This document shows, piece after piece, positions 1 to 6,130 of a DNA stretch of 7,323 nucleotides (its first letter is position 1; each line of letters begins with the position of its first letter). Below the pieces are notes generated by a model. It was not told where the DNA came from, ran no database searches, and was given only the letters and a program-made list of their open reading frames with translations. The stretch comes from an uncultured Atopobiaceae bacterium (GTDB taxonomy: Bacteria; Actinomycetota; Coriobacteriia; Coriobacteriales; Atopobiaceae): assembly GCA_900770865.1 (NCBI GenBank), contig CAAGLU010000239.1, positions 1-7,323 of the forward strand. Direction: 5' to 3'. The position numbers were made by a program, and so were the translations under genes.

Positions 1-901
1 AGATGACGGAGCCAAGCATGGAGCCCATGCCGCCGAGAACAACCATGACCAGGATCTCGATAGACTTCATGAAGCCGAACTTGGCCGGCGCCATGACGCC
101 GATGCAGCCTGCGTAAAGGCCGCCAGCGACGCCAGCGAAGAACGCGGAGGCCACGAAGGCGAGCGTCTTGTAGTACGTGGTGTTAACGCCGCAGGATTCG
201 GCCGCAATCTCGTTGTCGCGGATGGAGAGGATGGCGCGGCCGTGGCGCGACTTCATCATGGTGTGGATCAGGAAGAGCGAGATGACAACCACGATGAAGG
301 TGTTGAGGAAATTGGTGTACCCGGGGATTCCCGTCAAGCCCTTGGCGCCGCCGGTAAGCGTGAAGCCAAGGACGCTGTCGATGTTCTGCATGACCACACG
401 GATGATCTCGGCGAAGCCCAGCGTGATGATGGCCAGGTAGTCACCCTTGAGGCGCAACGCCGGGACACCGATGATAAGGCCGCAGATGGCCGCGCAGACG
501 CCGCCAAAGATGATGCCCAGCACGAAGAGCCCCACGGCAGCGGGGCTGCCGGTGGTGAAATCACGCGTGGTCACGCCCACAACATCCATCATCCGCATGA
601 TGAAGATGGCGCAGGAGTAGCCGCCCACCGACATGAACCCGGCGTGGCCCAGCGGCAGCTGGCCCAGGTAGCCGGTCGCGATGTTGAGCGAGACGGCCAG
701 GATGATGTAGATGCCGATCTGCTCGATGACCCCGGTCTGGTAGCGGCTCACCACACCGCCGTCGATCATGAGCTCGCCCACCACGAGAAACACCACCACG
801 AGAATGGCGTTGATCAGGTAGCGCATGGGCATAGAGAGGCTGCGGTAGCCGGAGGCAGCCGGCGTGCCTGCCTGCGCAGTTGTTGCCTTGGATGCAGTCA
901 C
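1..901 (-). CDS. livM: LivM-type branched-chain amino acid ABC transporter permease (partial, C-terminus outside window)
   Basis: Inner-membrane permease that with LivH forms the translocation pore of a LIV-type importer for leucine, isoleucine and valine. I translated it from a GTG at 899-901, preceded by a strong ribosome binding site (AAGGAGGAA, 905-913) that overlaps the livH stop codon; only 10 bp separate the genes, so they are co-transcribed and probably translationally coupled. The frame is open to base 2, giving about 300 residues where LivM proteins usually exceed 320, so the C-terminus is cut by the window edge. A soluble N-terminal stretch (residues 1-25) is followed by many hydrophobic segments. 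The LivM hallmark GQLPLGHAGF is at about residues 80-89, and a cytoplasmic-loop motif with SRHGRAILSIRDNEIAAES, where the ATPase docks, is in the second half. ATG codons at residues 24 and 26 are possible starts but lack a comparable ribosome binding site. Confidence 0.93.
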   Translation of the reverse strand, partial: MTASKATTAQAGTPAASGYRSLSMPMRYLINAILVVVFLVVGELMIDGGVVSRYQTGVIEQIGIYIILAVSLNIATGYLGQLPLGHAGFMSVGGYSCAIFIMRMMDVVGVTTRDFTTGSPAAVGLFVLGIIFGGVCAAICGLIIGVPALRLKGDYLAIITLGFAEIIRVVMQNIDSVLGFTLTGGAKGLTGIPGYTNFLNTFIVVVISLFLIHTMMKSRHGRAILSIRDNEIAAESCGVNTTYYKTLAFVASAFFAGVAGGLYAGCIGVMAPAKFGFMKSIEILVMVVLGGMGSMLGSVI

Positions 902-911
902 GGCTTCCTCC

Positions 912-1787
912 TTAGACTTTCTCGGTCATCGGGCGGCCCAGAATGCCGGTGGGCCTCACCACGAGGACGATGATCAGGAGCAGGAACACCACGGCGTCCT
1001 GCCAGACGGAAAGGCCAATGGCCGAGACAAAGACCTCGGCGAAGCCAACGAGAAGCCCGCCGATAACGGCGCCGGGAATGGAGCCAATGCCACCCAGGAC
1101 GGCAGCGACGAAGGCCTTGGTGCCCAGCATGATGCCCATCGTGGGCGTAGCCTGCGTGTACGCCATGCTGTAGAGCACGGCGCCGATGCCAGCGAGGGCC
1201 GAGCCCACGGCAAACGTGAACGAGATAGTGTTGTTCACGTTGATGCCCATGAGACGGGCGGCGCCCATGTCCTCGGAGACGGCTCGCATGGCCTTGCCGA
1301 GCTTGGTCTTCTGCACGAGGATCGTGAGCACGATAGTCGAGACGGCCGTCACGACGATGGTGATGATGGCGTTCGCGGAGAGAGACACGTCCCCAACGCT
1401 CAGGCTGGGGAGGTCAAAGTAGTCGGGAACGACCTTGGCATCGGCACCAAATACCAGCTGTGCGCCATTCTCGAGGAAGTACGAGACGCCAATGGCGGTG
1501 ATGAGCAGGCTCATGCGCGGCGCCTCTCGAAGTGGCTGGTACGCAACCTTGTCGATGAGGACGCCAAGCCCAGCGCACCCGGCAATCGAAAGGACGATGG
1601 CCAGAACCGGGCTCAGCCCCAGCTGGCTCATCACGATCCACGAAATGTAGGCACCAACCATGATGATGTCGCCATGGGCAAAGTTGAGCAGCAGGATGAT
1701 GCCGTACACCATCGTGTAGCCCAGGGCGACCAGCGCGTAGACGCTGCCCAGCTGAAGACCATTGAGCACCTGCGTCAGTATCGTCAC
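912..1787 (-). CDS. livH: LivH-type branched-chain amino acid ABC transporter permease
   Basis: Partner permease to LivM in the branched-chain amino acid importer. The protein is 291 residues, the normal size for LivH. I chose the GTG at 1785-1787 because the family-typical start (VTILTQVLNGLQLGSVYAL) begins there and a ribosome binding site (AGAGGAAG, about 1797-1804) sits 9-10 bases upstream. The longer reading frame to 1856 would add 23 polar, cysteine-containing residues encoded by the stem-loop between livK and livH, so it is unlikely. Visible family marks are the NFAHGD motif at residues 35-40, the ATPase-docking loop around KAMRAVSEDMGAARLMGINV, and a C-terminal RPTGILG. Roughly eight hydrophobic segments are spread along the chain. 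It lies second in the operon, 101 bp after livK and 10 bp before livM, and ends with TAA. Confidence 0.95.
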   Translation of the reverse strand: MTILTQVLNGLQLGSVYALVALGYTMVYGIILLLNFAHGDIIMVGAYISWIVMSQLGLSPVLAIVLSIAGCAGLGVLIDKVAYQPLREAPRMSLLITAIGVSYFLENGAQLVFGADAKVVPDYFDLPSLSVGDVSLSANAIITIVVTAVSTIVLTILVQKTKLGKAMRAVSEDMGAARLMGINVNNTISFTFAVGSALAGIGAVLYSMAYTQATPTMGIMLGTKAFVAAVLGGIGSIPGAVIGGLLVGFAEVFVSAIGLSVWQDAVVFLLLIIVLVVRPTGILGRPMTEKV

Positions 1788-1832
1788 GGCACAACACTTC
1801 CTCTCTAGAACACAGGTCCTACAGAACTGAGA

Positions 1833-1865
1833 AAGCGCCGGGGGCTGCGTGCGCACCCGGCGCTT
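1833..1865 (-). terminator. Stem-loop between livK and livH, probable leaky terminator or mRNA-stabilising hairpin
   Basis: Arms AAGCGCCGGG (1833-1842) and CCCGGCGCTT (1856-1865) form a perfect 10-bp stem. The 13-nt loop can itself pair TGC (1846-1848) with GCA (1853-1855). Read on the minus strand it starts 23 nt after the livK stop codon and is followed by a short pyrimidine-rich tail (TCTCAGTTCT), weaker than a standard T-run. In liv, opp and similar operons a hairpin after the binding-protein gene commonly keeps that protein in excess over the permeases; that role is inferred here. The livH ribosome binding site lies about 30 nt further on, outside the stem. Confidence 0.55.
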
Positions 1866-1888
1866 CCCTCAAGACACTCTAAGCCGTC

Positions 1889-3088
1889 CTACTTGCCCTC
1901 GACGGTCTTGAAGACCTCCTGGGCACCATCCTTGAAGGTGATGATCAGGGTGGACTTGACGGGGTCGCCGGTGCCGGAGTAGGAGATGTCGCCGGTCACG
2001 CCGTTGGCGGTGCCGGAGGCGATGGCGTCGACAACGGCCTGCTTGTAGTCATCGGAGCCGTAGGTTGCCTTGCCGTCCTTCTCGACGGTCTCGACGGCGT
2101 TGAGGAGAATCATCGCGGCGTCGTAGCCAAGGGCGCAGAAGTTGGAGGGCGTGTCGTTGTACTCGTCCTTGTAGGCCTTGATGAAGTCCTGGACCTTCTC
2201 CTCCTCGTTCTCGGCAACGAAGGAGCAGTCGTAGTAGCAGCCCTCGAGGTCCTCGGCGCTTGCGTACTCCTCGTCGCCGCCCACGATGTTGGACCAGCCA
2301 TCGGCACCCATGAAGACACCGGTGTAGCCGAGCTTCCTGGCCTGGGTCACGATCTTGCCGTCATCCTGGTAGTAGTTGGGCGAGAAGATCGCATCAGGGT
2401 TGGTCGAGATGATGTTGGTGAGCTGGGAGTTGAAGTCGGTGGCGCCGGAGGGATAGCCCTCGGAGTCGCTCACGGTGATGCCCTTCTTGCCGGCCTCCTC
2501 GGTGAAGGCGTCGGCAACGCCCTGCTCGTAGTCGCCGCCCTGGTTGTAGATCACGCCGACGGTCTTGTAGCCCTGGTCAGCCGCGAAGTCGGCCATGAGC
2601 TTGCCCTGGTACGGGTCGGTGATGCAGGCACGGAAGAAGTTGTTGCCGTAGGAGATGACGTCGGCTGCGGTGGCGGAGGGCGTCACGCAAGGCATGTTGT
2701 CCTTAACGGATGCCTGGGCGACGGCGATGGTAGGCGTGGAGGTCACGTCGCCGATGATACCCACGACGCCGTCCTCGACGAGCTTGTTGTAAACGTTGAC
2801 GGCCTCGGTGGCGTCACCCTTCTCGTCCTGGGTGTCAAGCTCCACCTGCTTGCCGTTGATGCCGCCCTTATCGTTGACCTGCTTGACGTAGAGCTCGGCA
2901 CCATAGCGGCAGGCAAGGCCGTACTGAGCAACGTCGCCGGTGTAGGGACCCATGAGGCCAATCTTGATGGTGTCGGAGCTGGAGCCGTCAGAAGAGCCGG
3001 AGTTGCCGCCGCAGGCAGCAAGGCCAAGGCCCATGCCCGCGACAGCACCGGCCTTGACGAAGTTGCGCCTGGAAATGTTGGTGTTCAT
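1889..3088 (-). CDS. livK: Branched-chain amino acid ABC transporter substrate-binding lipoprotein (Tat-type signal)
   Basis: Extracytoplasmic receptor that captures branched-chain amino acids and delivers them to LivH/LivM. The 399-aa start (ATG 3086-3088) has a GGGAGGG ribosome binding site 5-6 bases upstream (about 3094-3100); the frame extends 28 residues further but without family-like sequence. The N-terminus carries a twin-arginine motif SRRNFVK (residues 6-12), a hydrophobic stretch, and a lipobox LAAC with the acylated Cys at residue 26. Export as a folded Tat lipoprotein anchored to the outer face of the membrane is therefore predicted. A Gly/Ser/Asp linker follows, then a type-1 periplasmic-binding fold: IKIGLMGPYTGDVAQYG at its start, ligand-loop residues in TPSATAADV, the FRACITDPYQG segment and the GVIYNQGGDYEQG hinge region. 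Actual substrate preference within the LIV/amide family cannot be read from sequence alone. First gene of the livKHM unit; it ends with TAG, followed by the stem-loop at 1833-1865. Confidence 0.94.
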   Translation of the reverse strand: MNTNISRRNFVKAGAVAGMGLGLAACGGNSGSSDGSSSDTIKIGLMGPYTGDVAQYGLACRYGAELYVKQVNDKGGINGKQVELDTQDEKGDATEAVNVYNKLVEDGVVGIIGDVTSTPTIAVAQASVKDNMPCVTPSATAADVISYGNNFFRACITDPYQGKLMADFAADQGYKTVGVIYNQGGDYEQGVADAFTEEAGKKGITVSDSEGYPSGATDFNSQLTNIISTNPDAIFSPNYYQDDGKIVTQARKLGYTGVFMGADGWSNIVGGDEEYASAEDLEGCYYDCSFVAENEEEKVQDFIKAYKDEYNDTPSNFCALGYDAAMILLNAVETVEKDGKATYGSDDYKQAVVDAIASGTANGVTGDISYSGTGDPVKSTLIITFKDGAQEVFKTVEGK

Positions 3089-3131
3089 ACGTACCCTCCC
3101 TTGTCTTGTCCGCGCGAACATCCCGCACGGA

Positions 3132-3145
3132 AGTTGTGGACAACT
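3132..3145. promoter_or_regulatory. 14-bp palindrome upstream of livK (candidate operator / DnaA-box-like site)
   Basis: AGTTGTGGACAACT is a 6-2-6 inverted repeat 44 bp upstream of the livK start, in the 172-bp gap (3089-3260) between the VanZ-like gene and livK. Its minus strand contains TTGTCCACA (3135-3143), which equals the DnaA-box form preferred in high-GC Actinobacteria. A single site is not an origin, and it could equally be an operator for a dimeric regulator. Elsewhere in this gap I see only weak promoter candidates, such as a -10-like AATAAG near 3188-3193 (minus strand), and a direct repeat GTAACA at 3199-3204 and 3220-3225. No convincing terminator for the VanZ-like gene is visible here. 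Confidence 0.35.
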
Positions 3146-3260
3146 GTATGGAAGGGAGCCAGAAGCGGGCACGCCGCACCTGAAAGCTTATTCGAGACGT
3201 AACACATGACACCTGCTTTGTAACATCCGCAAGCTGGGAATACGCTGTTTGCTAGCGTCC

Positions 3261-3779
3261 CTAGCCGCAAGTGCCGCCGTCTTTCGTACGGTGCGACGCC
3301 CTGCCATGCAAGACGAGAAGGACAACAAGCGTGCCAAAAGCCGCACCGCAGAGGTCGATGAGCACGTCTCGGGGAGAGGACTCACGCCCCGGCACAAAGC
3401 GCTGGATCGTCTCGTCAGCCACGGGGATGAGGACCACCACGAGAGGCCAAAGCCAGCGGGGAAGCCTCCCCTCCCGCGCCGGAAGCGCAAACGTTGGCAC
3501 CGCTAGCATGCCGAGAACCGCGTACTCAAGGAAATGTGCGGTCTTGCGCACGGCAAAGCTCATGGCCGCCTCGCCCGTGATGCCCAGCGCATTGAGAAGC
3601 GGCGCCACCACGGCAACCACGCGCGAGCTCTCGAGAGAAGACTGCGGCCCCTGTACGAGGGAGTGGCCCCACACGAAGGCTACCCACAGGCAGAAGACGA
3701 GTACCCACCTCTTGTGGTGGGTACTCGTCCCGAGTCGTCCGTCTCTGGAGACCGTGGACTCCCCCGATTTCCTGCGCAT
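3261..3779 (-). CDS. VanZ-family integral membrane protein
   Basis: Small membrane protein of the VanZ-like family, 172 residues from the ATG at 3777-3779. The family is named after a teicoplanin-resistance accessory protein, but most members are chromosomal proteins of unknown function, and nothing here points to resistance. Conserved family positions are present: RKTAHFLEY (residues 78-86), the DETIQRFVPGR motif (122-132) and DVLIDLCGA (138-146). Hydrophobic segments at about 25-37, 87-99, 109-120 and 144-157 fit the usual four-helix layout. The start overlaps the stop of the upstream gene (TGATG), with GGAAG as a modest ribosome binding site, so translation is probably coupled to that gene. 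A GTG one codon earlier is the alternative but is too close to that site. The first 24 residues are hydrophilic and unusual for the family, and the DNA for residues 17-28 forms a long perfect hairpin. It ends with TAG. Confidence 0.85.
   Translation of the reverse strand: MRRKSGESTVSRDGRLGTSTHHKRWVLVFCLWVAFVWGHSLVQGPQSSLESSRVVAVVAPLLNALGITGEAAMSFAVRKTAHFLEYAVLGMLAVPTFALPAREGRLPRWLWPLVVVLIPVADETIQRFVPGRESSPRDVLIDLCGAAFGTLVVLLVLHGRASHRTKDGGTCG
3696..3729. repeat. Perfect 14-bp inverted repeat inside the VanZ-like gene
   Basis: Arms GACGAGTACCCACC (3696-3709) and GGTGGGTACTCGTC (3716-3729) are exactly complementary around a 6-nt loop. In the minus-strand transcript the hairpin begins 50 nt after the upstream gene's stop codon and ends where the first transmembrane segment of the VanZ-like protein begins. 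It is followed by TTCTGCC, too poor in T for a standard intrinsic terminator. A competing 5-bp pairing (ACTCG 3723-3727 with CGAGT 3731-3735) would open one arm. Attenuation, processing or mRNA protection are all possible; the sequence alone does not decide. Confidence 0.8.
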
Positions 3780-5065
3780 CACGCTTCCAGCGCCTCCGCG
3801 TGCGCAAGAGGCGTCGACCCGGCAAAGTGGCGCGGCCGGTAGCCACCGGCGGTCGCGGCACCGTGCTTTCCGGACGCCATGTGACGTCCGCGGACGCGCA
3901 GCGCCGAGGTCTGGGTGCCGCCCTCGATGACGCGCAGATAGTCGCGGGAGGATCTGCGCACGGCGGCGGAGGGGTTGTGAGAGAACTCGTCTGCAAGCAG
4001 GTAGTCGACATAGGTCTCGGTGTCCACGACCTCAGGATGGCCCGCAGGCGGCTTGAAGTAGAGGAACTGCGTGTCCTGCGCGATGCCGTCGGGCTCGTCG
4101 AGGGAGTCCTCGTTGCCAACGCAGTCCGAGAAGGGCTCAAGACGCTGGGGCACGCGCGCGTTTGAAGGGGGCGCGGCAGCCGCTACAGGCGCGCCCGACG
4201 CACCGATCTTCTCGTCCATTGCCTTGAGGGCGCGATCCCAGTCGTCTCCCGTGACGTCCTCGATGCTGCGCTTCTCGGGATAGGCGTCCTCCTCCACCGG
4301 AGCGACGCGACGCGAGATGTCTCGCGGTCGGGCAGACATGAACTGGAGGTCATCGATACCTGCAGAGCCAAACTCGGAGGGGATGGCATCGGCCGCGACC
4401 TCGGGGACGCTGATGGACCCAGAGACGGCAGGCCCCACGGCGGCGGTCCACCAGGGGGTGCCCACGTCTCCCACCGAGCCGTCCGCGCGCTCGATCACGG
4501 GGAGGCCCTCCATGCGGTTGGCGTCGATGCGCGCCGAGAGGGTCGCGGCCACGCCCTGCGCACGCGTTGCCATGCGCTGGCGGAAGCTCTGCTTCTCCAC
4601 GTAGTTCTCGGCGATGTCCTCGTAGTCACGGGCAGCATGCTGGCCCGCTACGCCCGAGGCATCGGTACGCTGGGGCTTCTCGTCACCCTCCCCTGCCTGG
4701 GATTTACGGCGTACGGCGTGCCTTCCCTCCTCGGAACGCATGTGGCGTGGCGCGCCGGGCTCACTGGCCAACGCAGCCGCGTGCCTCTCGTCCGAGCCCT
4801 GGGCAGAATCGTCTGCCTGGCCCGAGGAGTCTCGCCTACCCGCGAGGGCGCTCGCAAGGGCGTAGGTACCAAGCGTGACAAGGACGCCGCCCGCAAAGCT
4901 CACGCCCAAGGCGCCTGCGGTCTGGGGGTCGATGCTTGAAAGGTTGATGCCATACAGCGCATCGAGCGGTGTCGCGCTTCCCTCCGCCAGGGCCAGGGAG
5001 GGCGTGCCAAGGGTAGCAACGCCGAGAAGGCCGGCGACAACCGCGGGGCTCCTCCTGCACGTCAT
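3779..5065 (-). CDS. Unrecognised 428-aa membrane-anchored protein with long polar C-terminal region
   Basis: I do not recognise a family. The start ATG (5063-5065) follows GGGAGG about 9 bases upstream. Residues 1-27 look like a Sec signal peptide (basic MTCRR, hydrophobic core, possible cleavage after ALA27). A short segment follows, then one transmembrane helix at about 50-75 ending in a basic AGRR. This predicts a protein with about 22 residues outside the membrane and about 350 inside. The cytoplasmic part is rich in Asp, Glu, Arg, Ala and Ser, and residues about 79-145 look disordered. More ordered stretches include YVEKQSFRQRMATRAQ, LPVIERADGSVGDVGTPWW, DDWDRALKAMDEKI and DTETYVDYLLADEF. 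No catalytic motif is visible. If the signal peptide is not cleaved it would form a two-helix hairpin instead. The gene overlaps the start of the VanZ-like gene, so the two are probably made together and may act together at the membrane. A foldable leader lies upstream. Confidence 0.8.
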   Translation of the reverse strand: MTCRRSPAVVAGLLGVATLGTPSLALAEGSATPLDALYGINLSSIDPQTAGALGVSFAGGVLVTLGTYALASALAGRRDSSGQADDSAQGSDERHAAALASEPGAPRHMRSEEGRHAVRRKSQAGEGDEKPQRTDASGVAGQHAARDYEDIAENYVEKQSFRQRMATRAQGVAATLSARIDANRMEGLPVIERADGSVGDVGTPWWTAAVGPAVSGSISVPEVAADAIPSEFGSAGIDDLQFMSARPRDISRRVAPVEEDAYPEKRSIEDVTGDDWDRALKAMDEKIGASGAPVAAAAPPSNARVPQRLEPFSDCVGNEDSLDEPDGIAQDTQFLYFKPPAGHPEVVDTETYVDYLLADEFSHNPSAAVRRSSRDYLRVIEGGTQTSALRVRGRHMASGKHGAATAGGYRPRHFAGSTPLAHAEALEA

Positions 5066-5103
5066 CCTGCTGCACCTCCCGATGCCTCACGCCTTCAAGC
5101 GGC

Positions 5104-5204
5104 GCAGCGAAAGACGAACGAGGGGTAGCTGGCAACCGAGCGTTTGCCGCCCCATGAGGGCAGCAGCTTACCGGTGGGCAACGGCGTTGTTCGTCTTTGG
5201 CTGC
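5104..5204 (-). other. Inverted repeat able to form a ~101-nt branched leader RNA upstream of the 428-aa gene
   Basis: Outer arms GCAGCGAAAGACGAAC (5104-5119) and GTTCGTCTTTGGCTGC (5189-5204) pair at 15 of 16 positions. Inside, GGTAGCTG (5124-5131) pairs with CAGCTTACC (5164-5172) with one bulged base. Within that, GCCC (5149-5152) pairs with GGGC (5158-5161), and GCAA (5132-5135) pairs with TTGC (5144-5147). The whole could fold as a closed multi-branch structure ending 39 bp before the start codon at 5065. It resembles no riboswitch class that I recognise. It could instead be two oppositely oriented protein-binding sites in the divergent promoter region. Pairings were found by eye, without energy calculation. 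Confidence 0.4.
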
Positions 5205-5216
5205 ATGTGCCGTCGC

Positions 5217-5256
5217 GACACTCGCGTGTCATGAAATCTACGTATCAGACTATACT
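5217..5256 (+). promoter_or_regulatory. Candidate promoter of the SDR gene with adjacent inverted repeat
   Basis: TATACT (5251-5256) matches the -10 consensus at five of six positions and lies 47 bp before the SDR start codon. A clear -35 is missing: GTGTCA (5226-5231) matches four of six, but with a long 19-bp spacer. GACAC (5217-5221) and GTGTC (5226-5230) form a 5-4-5 inverted repeat overlapping that -35 position, a plausible operator. Only the -10 is reasonably convincing. Confidence 0.4.
5249..5254 (-). promoter_or_regulatory. Candidate -10 box for the 428-aa gene, overlapping the SDR -10
   Basis: Read on the minus strand, 5254-5249 is TATAGT, five of six matches to the -10 consensus. 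Transcription from here would start near 5242 and include the whole foldable leader at 5104-5204. The upstream -35 candidate TTGCAT (5276-5271, spacing 16) is weak, with three matches. The box overlaps the plus-strand TATACT, so the two divergent promoters may compete. Confidence 0.3.
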
Positions 5257-5303
5257 TTTCACCACGCCAAATGCAAGCAGGGAATTGTCATGGGGAGGGC
5301 AAG

Positions 5304-6089
5304 ATGTCCAACATTGCAGTGGTTACGGGAGCGTCGTCGGGAGTTGGGCGCGAGTTTGTCCGACAGCTTGACCGTGGGGCGGGCGGCCCGCTCGACCAGA
5401 TATGGGTTGTCGCGAGAAACGCCCAGGCCCTGGAGGTCATTGCCGAGCAAACGGCCACGCCAGTGCGCGTGTTTGCGCTCGACCTCACCAAGCGCTCCTC
5501 CTACGAGTGCCTGCGCGACGCCCTTGATGACGAGGCACCCACCGTGCAGTGGCTCGTGAATAGCGCGGGCTTTGGCAAGTTTGGCGACTTCGGCCAGATT
5601 TCCGAGGAAGACGAGGGCAACATGGTGCGCCTCAACTGCCTCGCCGTGGTCGAGACCACCTACCATTGCCTCCCTCACATGGTTGCCGGTTCGCGCGTGG
5701 TAAACATGGCCTCGATTGCTGGACTCATCCCCCAGCCGGGTCTCTCGACCTACTCGGCCACCAAGCGCTTTGTGGTGGACCTCTCGCACACGCTCGACTA
5801 CGAGCTTGGTCCCGTGGGCATTCACGTGTGCGCCGTGTGCCCCAAGTTCATGGAGACAGGCTTTCTCGCCAACCCCGGTGATGCGCGCGAGGTGCGTCGT
5901 ATGACCACCATAGGCTACGAGAAGCCCGCCGACGTGGTAAGAAAGGCGCTGCATGCGGCAGTGCTGGGCCGCTCCACCTGCGTGACCTCGCCGGACATGC
6001 TTGCCGCTAGCGTCGTGGCAAAGGTCCTACCCGCGGGCTGGGTTATGCGGGCGCAAGACCTTCTCTTCACTGCTCGCGCAGGCGAGTAG
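5304..6089 (+). CDS. Classical short-chain dehydrogenase/reductase (SDR family NAD(P)-dependent oxidoreductase)
   Basis: Soluble NAD(P)-dependent oxidoreductase, 261 residues, the usual size for classical SDRs. The ATG at 5304 is chosen because GGGGAGG (5292-5298) lies 5 bases upstream and the family N-terminus starts there. An in-frame ATG at 5271 would add 11 residues without a ribosome binding site. Visible Rossmann-fold elements are TGASSGVG (residues 8-15, cofactor glycine motif), VVAR ending the second strand (Arg38, suggesting NADP(H) preference), DLT (60-62) and NSAG (86-89). The catalytic tetrad appears complete: Asn111, Ser137, Tyr150, Lys154 with normal Ser-Tyr spacing of 13. The usual segment after strand six is here CPKFMETGF rather than the common PG motif. 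The substrate cannot be inferred; the only plus-strand gene here, it stands alone, so there is no pathway context. It converges on rho and ends with TAG. Confidence 0.92.
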   Translation: MSNIAVVTGASSGVGREFVRQLDRGAGGPLDQIWVVARNAQALEVIAEQTATPVRVFALDLTKRSSYECLRDALDDEAPTVQWLVNSAGFGKFGDFGQISEEDEGNMVRLNCLAVVETTYHCLPHMVAGSRVVNMASIAGLIPQPGLSTYSATKRFVVDLSHTLDYELGPVGIHVCAVCPKFMETGFLANPGDAREVRRMTTIGYEKPADVVRKALHAAVLGRSTCVTSPDMLAASVVAKVLPAGWVMRAQDLLFTARAGE

Positions 6090-6130
6090 GGCGCGGCCAC
6101 GACGGCAGCAGCAGCGCGACCGCATCAGCT

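Noticed and set aside
242..1808. Long plus-strand open frames (242-973 and 864-1808) that could look like genes
   Set aside because: They lie antisense to livM and livH. Their translations are rich in His, Asp, Gly and Arg with no fold-like pattern, as expected for the complement of GC-rich membrane-protein genes.
3132..3145. Replication origin at the DnaA-box-like palindrome
   Set aside because: Only one such site was noticed, there is no AT-rich unwinding region, and no dnaA, dnaN or rpmH is nearby.
3261..3779. VanZ-like gene as a glycopeptide-resistance determinant
   Set aside because: No vanHAX, vanY or vanRS-like genes are present, and VanZ-like proteins are common in susceptible Gram-positive bacteria.
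3835..3850. GCCGGT / ACCGGC hairpin within the end of the 428-aa gene
   Set aside because: A 6-bp stem in GC-rich coding DNA is expected by chance, and no T-run follows on either strand.
5104..5204. Structured intergenic region as a tRNA
   Set aside because: No T-loop consensus (GTTCGANNC type), no 7-bp acceptor stem and no suitable anticodon arm; the outer helix is 16 bp.
5259..5954. 231-aa minus-strand open frame opposite the SDR gene
   Set aside because: The plus-strand SDR has complete family motifs and a strong ribosome binding site. The antisense frame has a His/Gly/Ala-rich composition and no recognisable features.
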